This document shows, piece by piece, positions 36,599 through 45,170 of a stretch of 64,000 nt of DNA. A program made the translations under genes and the position numbers. Below the pieces are notes generated by a model. It did no database searches and was not told the origin of the DNA. It saw only the letters and a list, made by a program, of their open reading frames with translations. This DNA comes from Caballeronia pedi. Lineage in GTDB: Bacteria; Pseudomonadota; Gammaproteobacteria; Burkholderiales; Burkholderiaceae. The stretch's first letter is position 1. The number at the start of each line of letters is the position of its first letter. Where the stretch lies: positions 1 through 64,000 of the forward strand of contig NZ_FCOE02000025.1 of the NCBI RefSeq assembly GCF_001544915.2. Direction: 5' to 3'.

Positions 36599-36847
36599 TC
36601 AGTGGTGGCGAAACGTATCAGACTGCATGCGCATTTCACTCGATCGGGTCGAATCGCCAGGACTGGAATAACTTCGGTCCAGGGACGAAAGCGAACCTGC
36701 GCTCGTGACCGACGTATCACTGACGCCGCCGATATCCTTCGCGGACTGCGTTGATTGAGGTTGCTGGGACGACGAGGTGTTTTGCGCCCAAACGTGGCAT
36801 GAGACGACCATCGCTGCGACAACCGTTGCGACTTTGATCATTTTCAT
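36599..36847 (-). CDS. small exported protein, 82 aa
   Basis: An 82-residue protein with a clear signal peptide (MIKVATVVAAMVVSCHVWAQ). The short mature part is rich in Ser, Gln and Thr. CGGAGTAAGCCGAA precedes the ATG. Tiny exported proteins like this are common in Burkholderia relatives. The function is unknown. It is convergent with the regulator gene, with 16 bases between the stops. Confidence 0.6.
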   Translation of the reverse strand: MKMIKVATVVAAMVVSCHVWAQNTSSSQQPQSTQSAKDIGGVSDTSVTSAGSLSSLDRSYSSPGDSTRSSEMRMQSDTFRHH

Positions 36848-36875
36848 TTCGGCTTACTCCGATTGCTGATTCGGG

Positions 36876-36898
36876 CACGGCTGTCGATATCAGCCGTG
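36876..36898. repeat. inverted repeat upstream of small exported protein
   Basis: An 8-bp perfect dyad, CACGGCTG-TCGATAT-CAGCCGTG, 29 bases upstream of the small gene's start codon. It could be an operator or a leader hairpin; nothing else identifies it. Confidence 0.35.
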
Positions 36899-37350
36899 GA
36901 CGTCGGCGCATAGAAGACGCATGACGCGGCCTTTGACTTTGCGCCTGGCAGAATCAGGATGCGCCGCACCACACACGAACACCATCGACGTAACCTGAAG
37001 AAACGCTTAAACACGCTCGGCTTATCCAGCGTCTATTGATGAGCGAACCAAATCGGCAATCCCGCGATAAAGTACATCGCGGATCCGACCTGAACCGCCC
37101 TTCAGAATTCCCAAGGCTGCCATTAAATGGATCCGGGGGCTCGATGCCGAGATATCGTCCGCGATGTCCATGGGGGTGCTATTTACAGATGTCGGCTTTT
37201 TACCCGATGGCAAGCTGGGCGAATGGGACCGACTGAAGGTTTATTTCTGGCCGTGACATAAGTTGATTAGATTAATATGAACTTTCCCACAATCTGTCCA
37301 AGCGCCAAACCGCGCAGGCACGCTCTCTGCGCGGTCATCACAGCTACCGC
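36899..37350. other. gene-poor stretch with one unexplained open frame
   Basis: About 450 bases. A minus-strand frame at 37022-37213 (63 codons) has balanced amino-acid content in its second half (RIHLMAALGILKGGSGRIRD and following) and could be the end of a decayed gene, but no family is recognised and no ribosome site is seen. A 7-bp dyad CCGCGAT/ATCGCGG lies at 37062-37082. Confidence 0.3.
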
Positions 37351-38376
37351 TTAGCCCCGACTCCCCGCAAACCCACCAAAAAACGCTCGCGCATTCGCTT
37401 CAAGACTCTCGAGGTGATACCCACCTTCCTGCACGATCACCGAAGGCAAACCCAGCGCGCCGATCGCCGAGCCAAGCCGCCCGAATCCCTCGGTCGTCAC
37501 CGCTACCTGCGCCTGCGGATCGTCCTTGTAGATATCGAACCCAAGCGCCAGCACGAGCGCATCCGGTTCGAAGCGTCTCAGCACGCCCAATGCATCGTCG
37601 AGTTTTTCGAAGAACACCGCTTCGGACGAGCCATGCGGCATCGGCAGATTGACGTTGAAACCGTCGCCCGCGCCCGTGCCGCGTTCCTCTTCATAACCCG
37701 CGACCACGGGATAGAAATTCGTCGGATCGCCGTGGATCGAGATATACAGCACGTCATCGCGTCCATAGAAAATCTCCTGCACGCCTTGCCCATGATGCAT
37801 GTCAGTGTCGAGGATCGCGACGCGCCCGAACCTGCGCCGCAATGCCTGCGCCGCAATCGCGGCATTGTTGAGATAGCAGAACCCGCCCGCCGCATCGGCG
37901 CGCGCGTGATGTCCGGGCGGACGGCACAGCGCATAAGTCTCGCGCGCGCCATCATTGACAGCCGACGCGGCCGCCACCGCACTTTGCGCCGACCAGTAAG
38001 CCGAACGCCACGTATTCGCGCCCACCGGACAGCTTCCATCCGCGAGATATCGCGCTGCCTTCGCAAGCACCCCGCGCAATGGATTCGGATCGCGCACATA
38101 GACATTCGACATCACTTCATCGCCCCAGTCGTCGGGCATCTTCTTCCATTCGCGATGCCCCTCTTCAAGAAAGCGCAGATAGTTCATGTCGTGCACGGCG
38201 GCGATCGCAGACATGCCATGATCCTTCGGCTCGATCACATCGAAATCGAGCGACTTCGCCGCCGCGACGAGCCGCGCCGCGCGCTCGGGCACTTCCTGCG
38301 GCGCGCGCATCTGTCCGCGCGAAAGATAGCTGCGCGGATGATGCAGCAATTGTTCTGGGTGAAAATACGTTTTCAT
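37351..38376 (-). CDS. histone-deacetylase-fold amidohydrolase (acetylpolyamine amidohydrolase-like)
   Basis: A 341-residue enzyme of the arginase/deacetylase fold. Zinc and catalytic residues are visible in CRPPGHHA, ILDTDMHHGQGVQEIF, and the second aspartate in LVLALGFDIYKDDP, with a final GGYHLE block. Bacterial members remove acetyl groups from polyamines or other small amides. The ATG at 38376 is preferred, with AGAGGAATTCGA in front; an ATG seven codons earlier lies in the leader. It starts 13 bases after the stop of the M20 amidohydrolase gene, so it is third in an operon with that gene and an MFS carrier. Confidence 0.88.
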   Translation of the reverse strand: MKTYFHPEQLLHHPRSYLSRGQMRAPQEVPERAARLVAAAKSLDFDVIEPKDHGMSAIAAVHDMNYLRFLEEGHREWKKMPDDWGDEVMSNVYVRDPNPLRGVLAKAARYLADGSCPVGANTWRSAYWSAQSAVAAASAVNDGARETYALCRPPGHHARADAAGGFCYLNNAAIAAQALRRRFGRVAILDTDMHHGQGVQEIFYGRDDVLYISIHGDPTNFYPVVAGYEEERGTGAGDGFNVNLPMPHGSSEAVFFEKLDDALGVLRRFEPDALVLALGFDIYKDDPQAQVAVTTEGFGRLGSAIGALGLPSVIVQEGGYHLESLEANARAFFGGFAGSRG

Positions 38377-38389
38377 TCGAATTCCTCTA

Positions 38390-39643
38390 TTATGCATTCA
38401 CAGCGGCCACGATGCCCGCACGCGCGAGCACGGCATTGAGCAGCACGTTCGCGCCGCGCGTCACGTCTTCGGGCAAGGCATCTTCGGCTTCGTTGTGCGA
38501 AAGCCCGTCGACGCACGGAATGAACACCATCGCCGTCGGGCAATGGCGCGCGAGATGAATCGCGTCGTGACCCGCGCCGCTCACGATGCGTTCGTTCGAA
38601 TAGCCCAACGCATCGACGGCCTGCGCGACGAGCGCAACGCATTGCGCATCGAACGGCGTCGCGGGACTGCGCCAGTACGTATCGACGGATACCTCCACGC
38701 CGCGCGCCGTCGCAACGCCGGCGAACGCGTCTCGCAGATCGCGCTCCATCGCATCGACTTCGCTGTCGTCGTGATGACGCAGATCGACGGTGAACGCCAC
38801 TTCCCCCGCGATCGTATTGCGCGATGCATTCGCGATGCCGATCTGCCCGATCGTCACGAGCCCGCGCGGCGCATAGCGCTCGACGATGCGCTCCAGTTCC
38901 GCCGCCATCTGCGCCGCCGCGAAAAGCGCATCCTTGCGATAAGGCATCGGCGTGGTGCCCGCATGCGCCGCGACGCCGGTGACGGTGACATCGAGCCAAC
39001 GGATCGCCTGGCCGCCCGTCACGACGCCGATGGTCGTGCCGTTCGCTTCGAGTATCGGTCCCTGCTCGATGTGCGCCTCGAAATACGAATCGACGGTCTG
39101 GCCGCACACGGCGCGCGTGCCGCGATAACCGCTTTGCGTGAGCGCATCGGCGAGCGTCACGCCCTGCGCGTCCTGCTTGGCGAGCGCATCGGCAAGCGGC
39201 GTGACGCCGGTGAATACCGCCGATCCGAGCATCGCCGGCGTGAAGCGCGCGCCTTCTTCATTCGTCCACGAGACGATTTCGATCGGCTTCTCCGTCACGA
39301 TGCCCGCATCGTTCAGCGCGCGCACGAGTTCGAGCGCGGCGAGCACACCGTACACGCCGTCGAAGCGCCCTCCTTCGGGCTGCGTGTCGAGATGACTGCC
39401 GATCAGAACCGGCGCCGCATCCTCTCTCGTACCTTCGCGGCGCGCGAACAGATTGCCGATCTCATCGACGGACACCGTCATGTCCGCGTCGCGGCACCAT
39501 TGCGCGAAGAGTGCGCGGCCGCGCGCGTCGTCGTCTGTGAGCGCGAGACGGCGCACGCCGCCCTTGTTCGTCGCGCCGATCCGCGCCATATCCATGAGGC
39601 TTTGCCAGAGTCGTGTGCCGTCGATTTCGATCAAGTTTTTCAT
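38390..39643 (-). CDS. M20-family amidase (N-carbamoyl-amino-acid hydrolase / allantoate amidohydrolase type)
   Basis: A 417-residue metal-dependent hydrolase. The metal-binding motif is IGSHLDTQPEGGRFDGVYG (near residues 80-98). The catalytic glutamate pair is in WTNEEGARF, the HIEQGP histidine follows, and SGAGHDAIHLARHCP carries the C-terminal metal ligand. These match the AllC/HyuC/UraC group that cleaves N-carbamoyl or amidino bonds. The substrate is not certain. It lies between an MFS carrier and a deacetylase-like gene, with 13-base gaps on each side, so all three act in one catabolic route. Confidence 0.88.
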   Translation of the reverse strand: MKNLIEIDGTRLWQSLMDMARIGATNKGGVRRLALTDDDARGRALFAQWCRDADMTVSVDEIGNLFARREGTREDAAPVLIGSHLDTQPEGGRFDGVYGVLAALELVRALNDAGIVTEKPIEIVSWTNEEGARFTPAMLGSAVFTGVTPLADALAKQDAQGVTLADALTQSGYRGTRAVCGQTVDSYFEAHIEQGPILEANGTTIGVVTGGQAIRWLDVTVTGVAAHAGTTPMPYRKDALFAAAQMAAELERIVERYAPRGLVTIGQIGIANASRNTIAGEVAFTVDLRHHDDSEVDAMERDLRDAFAGVATARGVEVSVDTYWRSPATPFDAQCVALVAQAVDALGYSNERIVSGAGHDAIHLARHCPTAMVFIPCVDGLSHNEAEDALPEDVTRGANVLLNAVLARAGIVAAVNA

Positions 39644-39656
39644 GTTCTATTTCCCC

Positions 39657-40967
39657 TTACATCGCACCCACGGATTCGGCCTGCTCCGCATGCGTCGCCC
39701 GACGCGCATCGAGCGCGACGATGCACAGCAGCGAGACGCCCGCGAGGCACGTATAGAACACGGCGAGCGGCCACCATTGCCCCGTGTAACGATGCGCGAG
39801 CCACGTCCCGACGAGCGGCGTCAGTCCGCCCGCGATCGCGCCGCACACCTGATACGCGAGCGAGATGCCGGAGTAGCGCACGCGCGTCGGAAAGATGCCG
39901 CTGACGAAACCGGCGATCACCGAATAGAAGCTCGCCATGCAGATGACCGCGATCGCGATGCCGATCACCATCGGCACGGCGGAGCCGCTTTGCACGAGCA
40001 CGAACATCGGATAAGGCGAGATCATCGCGAGCAGCGCCGTGAGTTTGAGGAAACGCGCACCGCCCATGCGTTCGGCGAGCCATGCGGCGATCGGCTGCGA
40101 AATAAGCTGAATGATCGCGACGGCGAACAGGCAATCGAGAATCAGCGAGCGCGTCACGCCAACGTATTGCGTCGTGTACGCGATCATGAAGGTGTTCGTG
40201 AAGTACACGCCCGCAATGCCGATCGTATTCGCGCCGATGCACAGCAGCACGAGGCCCCACGCGGAGCTGAACACTTCGGCGATCGGCAGCTTGGCCGTGC
40301 GGTTCGATTCCTTCACGCGCGCGAATTCCGGCGATTCGTTCACGCCGAGCCGGATCACGACGCCGACGATCAGCAGCACCGCGCTCGCGAGAAACGGCAG
40401 GCGCCAGCCCCACGACATGAAGTCGGCCTTGTCCATCGACGTGACCGCGCGAAACGCGATCAGCGAGAGAATCAGCCCGGCCGGACTGCCGAGCTGCGCA
40501 AACGACGCGAAGAAGGTGCGGCGTCCCTCGGGCGCGTGCTCGCCCGCCATCAGCACGGCCCCGCCCCACTCGCCGCCCACCGCGATGCCCTGCACGACGC
40601 GCAGCAGCACGAGCAGCGCCGGCGCAAGCATGCCGACCTTCGAATATTCCGGCAACAAGCCGACGCCGACGGTCGCGACGCCCATCATCATCAGCGTGGT
40701 CATTAGCGCCTTCTTGCGGCCGATCCTGTCGCCGAGATGCCCGAACACGATGCCGCCGAGCGGCCGCGCGAAAAAGCCCACCGCGAACGTGGCGAACGAC
40801 GCCATCGTGCTGACGAACCGGTCGCCGGACGGAAAGTAGAGCTCGCCAAAGACGAGCGCCGCCGCGGTCGCGTAGATATAGAAGTCGTACCACTCGATCA
40901 TCGTGCCGATGAACGCGGCGGTGGCCGCGCGTCCCGGCTGACGGGTATGGACGATGGCTTGGGTCAT
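39657..40967 (-). CDS. MFS transporter, metabolite:H+ symporter (MHS) family
   Basis: A 436-residue carrier with 12 helices. MHS hallmarks include GTMIEWYDFYIYATAAAL at the start, GHLGDRIGRKKALM after helix 2, VVQGIAVGGEWGGAVLMAGEH at helix 4, and the PTRVRYSGISLAYQ block. The ATG at 40967 has CGGAG six bases upstream; a longer reading adds 20 residues with no family match. It is the first gene of the operon with the M20 hydrolase and deacetylase-like enzyme, and probably imports their substrate. Confidence 0.9.
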   Translation of the reverse strand: MTQAIVHTRQPGRAATAAFIGTMIEWYDFYIYATAAALVFGELYFPSGDRFVSTMASFATFAVGFFARPLGGIVFGHLGDRIGRKKALMTTLMMMGVATVGVGLLPEYSKVGMLAPALLVLLRVVQGIAVGGEWGGAVLMAGEHAPEGRRTFFASFAQLGSPAGLILSLIAFRAVTSMDKADFMSWGWRLPFLASAVLLIVGVVIRLGVNESPEFARVKESNRTAKLPIAEVFSSAWGLVLLCIGANTIGIAGVYFTNTFMIAYTTQYVGVTRSLILDCLFAVAIIQLISQPIAAWLAERMGGARFLKLTALLAMISPYPMFVLVQSGSAVPMVIGIAIAVICMASFYSVIAGFVSGIFPTRVRYSGISLAYQVCGAIAGGLTPLVGTWLAHRYTGQWWPLAVFYTCLAGVSLLCIVALDARRATHAEQAESVGAM

Positions 40968-41098
40968 GCGGGCTCCGATGCACGTCGTGTGCGGTGACAG
41001 TCGATAGGCGCTTTTATCGGCAGCCATAAATCATTAGTCAAATTTCGCGTTATTATTCAGCGCATAAATTCAGCTAATAGTTCGACGTAAAAGACACC

Positions 41099-42055
41099 AT
41101 GCGCACCGATATCGCCCGCTTTCTGAACGACCGGCTCGACTGGAATCTGTTGCGCACTTATCTCGTGATCATGCAGGAGCGCAGCCTGAGCCGCGCGGCG
41201 GCGCGCCTGTACGTGACGCAGCCGGCCGTGAGCCAGGCGTTGCGGCGGCTGGAGGAAACGCTGGATCGCAAGCTGATCGAGCGGCGCGGCCCGTATTTCG
41301 CGCCGACCCAGGCGGGTGAAGAGGTGTATCGCATCGCCAGCGATATCTACGGCAATATCTCGCGGCTGGAGACGGAACTCGACGACCGCACCGAAGACAT
41401 CAACGGCTCGATTCGTCTGCTGACGATCAGCCGCATCGAATCGCCCGTATACGACGAATTTCTCGCGGATTTTCATCGCGCGTATCCGCGCATCGATTTG
41501 CAGATCGAGGTGATGCGTTCATCGGACATCATCTCGTCGCTGTTGCAGAAAACGGCGACTGCGGGCCTCGGTCTGTGCCGAACGCCGCACGAGAAGCTGG
41601 AGATGCGCTGCTTTCTGCGGCAGCGCTATGCGATTTTCTGCGGACGGCATCATCGGTTGTTCGGGAAATCGACCCTGACCATGGACGATCTGCTCGCCGA
41701 AAACTTCGTATCATTTACCAGCGACCAGATCGGCGACAGTCTTTCGCCGCTCACCGTGTTTCGCGATCAGAAAGGGTTCACGGGGCGCATCGTGGCGTCG
41801 TCGTCGAGTCTCGACGAAGTGCGCCGGCTGATCTTCGCGGGCTATGGTATCGGCTGCCTGCCCGAGCACATCGTGCGCGACGACCTCGCGCAGCAACGGT
41901 TATGGCGTTTGCCGCCGGAAGAAGGACTCGTCGATGTCGACGTGCATCTGCTGTGGCATCGCGAGCGCAAGATGAATGCAGCGGACCATGCGTTCCTCGA
42001 CAGCATGGAGCGCTGCATGCGCCGCTATGCGCTGGCCGAGCGGCTGGGGAAATAG
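41099..42055 (+). CDS. LysR-family transcriptional regulator
   Basis: A 318-residue regulator with the helix-turn-helix at about residues 14-73 (LLRTYLVIMQERSLSRAAARL, then QPAVSQALRRLEETLDRKLIERRG) and a normal effector domain. It is divergent from the MFS/M20/deacetylase operon across a 131-bp gap. It most likely controls that operon. The effector domain is complete and ends AERLGK. Confidence 0.9.
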   Translation: MRTDIARFLNDRLDWNLLRTYLVIMQERSLSRAAARLYVTQPAVSQALRRLEETLDRKLIERRGPYFAPTQAGEEVYRIASDIYGNISRLETELDDRTEDINGSIRLLTISRIESPVYDEFLADFHRAYPRIDLQIEVMRSSDIISSLLQKTATAGLGLCRTPHEKLEMRCFLRQRYAIFCGRHHRLFGKSTLTMDDLLAENFVSFTSDQIGDSLSPLTVFRDQKGFTGRIVASSSSLDEVRRLIFAGYGIGCLPEHIVRDDLAQQRLWRLPPEEGLVDVDVHLLWHRERKMNAADHAFLDSMERCMRRYALAERLGK

Positions 42056-42064
42056 CTCGCCCAT

Positions 42065-42289
42065 TCAGGCGCAGTGTCCATGCGCGTGCTCGGCGCGCGT
42101 CACCGTGTGTCCGACCAGGAGACCGAGATCGTAGGCGCGTTCGAGCGCGCGTCCGATGTCCTCGACGCGGCACATCCGGATGTCCGCACCCGGCTTGCCG
42201 ACGGGATCGAACGATTCAATGCCGAGTTCTTCGCGGGCGATCATCAGCAGCGGTTCCCAGTGGGCTTCGGTTTTGTTGCGGTACATCAT
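42065..42289 (-). CDS. small protein, 74 aa, DUF6900-like
   Basis: A 74-residue protein. The core LLMIAREELGIESFDPVGKP plus the VEDIGRALERAYDLG helix resembles the short DUF6900 domain, judged by eye. It ends with a His/Cys-rich tail (EHAHGHCA). GGAGCGTGAATC precedes the ATG, a good ribosome site. The function is unknown. It is convergent with the LysR gene, with 9 bases between the stops. Confidence 0.65.
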   Translation of the reverse strand: MMYRNKTEAHWEPLLMIAREELGIESFDPVGKPGADIRMCRVEDIGRALERAYDLGLLVGHTVTRAEHAHGHCA

Positions 42290-42619
42290 GATTCACGCTC
42301 CAGTTGCTTGCATTTACTCGCCTTCTAGCTTATTGCGATTGCGGCGAGGCCCGTGCGACGTATCGCCGCGATTGGAGTGTGGTCTCTAGAAACTCTTGTT
42401 GCGCCGCGAAACAATAGCGCGCTTTTTGTTGCGATTCCGGTTTTATTTGGAATCCGGCGTTTTAGATTTCGAATCAATGCGCGCGCCCGGATACGGGCGG
42501 CATGCTTTTTCGCACGCGCATTCATTCGGTCAGCGAAGCATGAAGCCGTTGCCTATGATTACTAGGGCCGGTTTCAACTCAAATAACTCAAAATCGTCAA
42601 AGGACATGGAGTCGATCAC
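42290..42619. other. promoter region before the nagF gene
   Basis: About 330 bases without a gene. It shows a drop in GC content and several imperfect dyads, such as GATTCC-N10-GGAATC around 42434-42455, and a longer one, ATTGCGGCGA at 42338-42347 with its near-complement at 42363-42372. A GntR-type regulator site would be expected for a nag operon, but none is identified with confidence and no regulator gene is adjacent. Confidence 0.35.
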
Positions 42620-45157
42620 ATGAAAGCTCCTCAGCGTTTGGCACGAATCGAGTTGATGGCGCCGCTTTCAGGCGTGATGGTGCAACTCGAAACCGTGCCC
42701 GATCCGGTCTTCGCACAAAAGATGGTCGGCGATGGCGTGTCGATCGACCCCACTTCCGACGAATTGCTCTGCCCGCTTCCTGGCAAGGTCACGCAACTGC
42801 ATCGAGCGGCCCACGCGGTCACGGTGACGGGTGACAACGGCCTCCAGGTGCTGATCCACATCGGGCTCGACACGGTACTGCTGCGCGGCGAAGGCTTCAC
42901 GCCGCTCGTCAAGGAAGGCGACACCGTCACGACCGGCCAGCCGCTGATCCGCTTCGATCCGGTGATCGTCGGCGCGCGGGCCGTGAGTCTGCTCACGCAG
43001 ATGGTCATCGCCAACGGCGAGCTGGTCACGCGCTACGTGCCCGCGACGGGTCTCGTCACCGCTGGCAAGGATGTCGCGTTGTCGCTCGAACTGGCCGGTG
43101 GCGCCAGCGAGGGCCCGGGCGTCACCGGCGGCGCGGCAGCCGCGATTCTGTCCGATGAAGTCGCGCTGCCGAATCCACAGGGCCTGCACGCGCGGCCCGC
43201 CGCGGTGTTCGCCGCGGAAGCGAAGAAGTTCAAATCCGATATCCGCGTGCTGCGCGGCGGCGATAGCGCGAACGCGAAATCGGTCGTCGCGCTGATGGCG
43301 CTCGCGACGAAGTTCGGCGACACGCTGCGCGTCGAGGCCGCCGGCCCCGATGCGGGCGAGGCCGCCGCCGCGCTCGCGCGCCTGCTCGCGTCGGGCTCGG
43401 GCGAGAAGCCAGGCGATGCGCCAGCTCCAGCCGCGACCGCCGCCTCAGCGGTTGCACCGCAACGCGCCGCGCCCGCCGACGCGAACGAGTTCACCGGCGT
43501 ATCGGCATCGCCGGGGCTCGCGGTCGGCAAGATTGTGCAGTTCCGCCAGGAAGTCATCGACGTGGCCGAAGCGGGCGAAGCGCCGCAGCGCGAGCGAGGC
43601 CGCCTCGAAGCCGCGCAACACGAAGCGCGCCAGCAGATCGAGACACTGAAGGCGAAGCTCACCGATCCGTCGAAGGCGCAGATCCTCGACGCACATCTCG
43701 AATTGCTCGACGATCCCGACCTCAACGACGCGGCCATCGCCAGCATCAGCGACGGCAAGAGCGCGGGCTTCGCGTGGCGCGCCGCGTTCGAGACGCAGGC
43801 GAACACGCTGGAAAAGGTCGACAACGCGCTGCTGCGCGAACGCGCCGGCGATATCCGCGATGTCGGCCGTCGCGTGCTGGCGCTGCTCGCGGGCGTGAAG
43901 CAGGCGCATATCGACGTGCCCGCGGAATCGATTCTCATCGCCGAAGAGCTGTCGCCTTCGGACACGGCCTCGCTCGATCGCAGCAAGGTGCTCGGCTTCT
44001 GCACGACGACCGGCGGCGCGACGAGCCACGTCGCGATCCTCGCGCGCTCGCTGGGCATTCCGGCGATCTGCGGCATCGACGAGGGCGCGCTGCAATTGCC
44101 CGATGGCACGCTCGTGGTCCTCGACGGCTCGCACGGCAGTCTGCGGCGCAATCCGGGCGCGGACGAGCTGGCGAAGGCGCGCGAACGCATCGAACGTCAG
44201 ACGAAGAAGCGCGAGGAAGAGAAAGTCGCGGCCAACAAGCAGGCCGTCACCGCCGACGGTCATCGCATCGAAGTGGCGGCGAACATCCGCAACGCGCAGG
44301 AAGCGCGTGAGGCGGTCGCGGCAGGCGCGGAAGGCGTCGGGCTGCTGCGTTCCGAGTTTCTCTTCGACAACCGCGACACCGCGCCGTCGGAAGACGAACA
44401 GGCCGCCGAATACTGCGCGGTCGCCGAGGCGCTCGGGCGCGAGCGTCCGCTCGTCGTGCGCACGCTCGATGTCGGCGGCGACAAGCCGCTGTCCTACCTG
44501 CCGCTGCCGAAGGAAGATAACCCGTTCCTCGGTCTGCGCGGCGTGCGCGTGAGCCTCGATCGTCCCGACATGTTCCGCGTGCAGCTGCGCGCGATCCTGC
44601 GGGCCGCACCCATCGGTAATCTGCACATCATGTTTCCGATGGTCGCCGCCATCGAGGAAGTGCGCGCGGCGAAGCGGATGCTTCAGGAAGAAGCCGGCGA
44701 CCGTATCGGCGACGTCAAGATCGGCGTGATGATCGAAGTGCCGTCCGCCGCGCTCATCGCCGAGCCGCTCGCGCGCGAAGTCGACTTCTTTTCGATCGGC
44801 ACCAACGATCTGACGCAATACGCGCTCGCGATGGATCGCGGGCATCCGAAGCTCGCCAAACAGGCCGATGGGCTGCATCCGGCGGTGCTGCGTCTCATCG
44901 GCATGACCGTCGAGGGCGCGCATCAGCACGGCAAATGGGTCGGCGTGTGCGGCGGCATCGCTTCGGATGCGATGGCCGTGCCGGTGCTCGTCGGACTCGG
45001 CGTCGATGAATTGTCGGTGAGCGTGCCCGCGGTCGGCTCGATCAAGGCGCAAATCGCGCGACTCACGATGGACGAGGCGCGCAAGCTCGCGGCGAAGGTC
45101 GTCACGCTCGGCACGGCTGCCGAAGTGCGCGCCCTGCTCGCCCCGTACGCAGAATAA
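42620..45157 (+). CDS. nagF: PTS multiphosphoryl protein EIIA(Glc)-HPr-EI
   Basis: An 845-residue fusion of three phosphotransferase parts. EIIA occupies residues 1-150 with phospho-His80 in VLIHIGLDTV and the partner His65. HPr is at about 178-262 with phospho-His190 in GLHARPA. Enzyme I runs from about 291 to 840 with phospho-His470 in GGATSHVAILAR and the PEP-binding block EVPSAALIAEPLAREVDFFSIGTNDLTQYALAMDR. It relays phosphate from PEP to the NagE EIIB domain. The start has GGAG eight bases upstream. It is followed 13 bases later by nagE. This layout matches the NagF/NagE N-acetylglucosamine systems of pseudomonads and Burkholderia relatives. Confidence 0.92.
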   Translation: MKAPQRLARIELMAPLSGVMVQLETVPDPVFAQKMVGDGVSIDPTSDELLCPLPGKVTQLHRAAHAVTVTGDNGLQVLIHIGLDTVLLRGEGFTPLVKEGDTVTTGQPLIRFDPVIVGARAVSLLTQMVIANGELVTRYVPATGLVTAGKDVALSLELAGGASEGPGVTGGAAAAILSDEVALPNPQGLHARPAAVFAAEAKKFKSDIRVLRGGDSANAKSVVALMALATKFGDTLRVEAAGPDAGEAAAALARLLASGSGEKPGDAPAPAATAASAVAPQRAAPADANEFTGVSASPGLAVGKIVQFRQEVIDVAEAGEAPQRERGRLEAAQHEARQQIETLKAKLTDPSKAQILDAHLELLDDPDLNDAAIASISDGKSAGFAWRAAFETQANTLEKVDNALLRERAGDIRDVGRRVLALLAGVKQAHIDVPAESILIAEELSPSDTASLDRSKVLGFCTTTGGATSHVAILARSLGIPAICGIDEGALQLPDGTLVVLDGSHGSLRRNPGADELAKARERIERQTKKREEEKVAANKQAVTADGHRIEVAANIRNAQEAREAVAAGAEGVGLLRSEFLFDNRDTAPSEDEQAAEYCAVAEALGRERPLVVRTLDVGGDKPLSYLPLPKEDNPFLGLRGVRVSLDRPDMFRVQLRAILRAAPIGNLHIMFPMVAAIEEVRAAKRMLQEEAGDRIGDVKIGVMIEVPSAALIAEPLAREVDFFSIGTNDLTQYALAMDRGHPKLAKQADGLHPAVLRLIGMTVEGAHQHGKWVGVCGGIASDAMAVPVLVGLGVDELSVSVPAVGSIKAQIARLTMDEARKLAAKVVTLGTAAEVRALLAPYAE

Positions 45158-45170
45158 GCGGAGACCAATC

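Noticed and set aside
37022..37213. 63-codon minus-strand frame as a gene
   Set aside because: Part of the sequence looks protein-like, but there is no start signal, no family match by eye and no neighbour in support.
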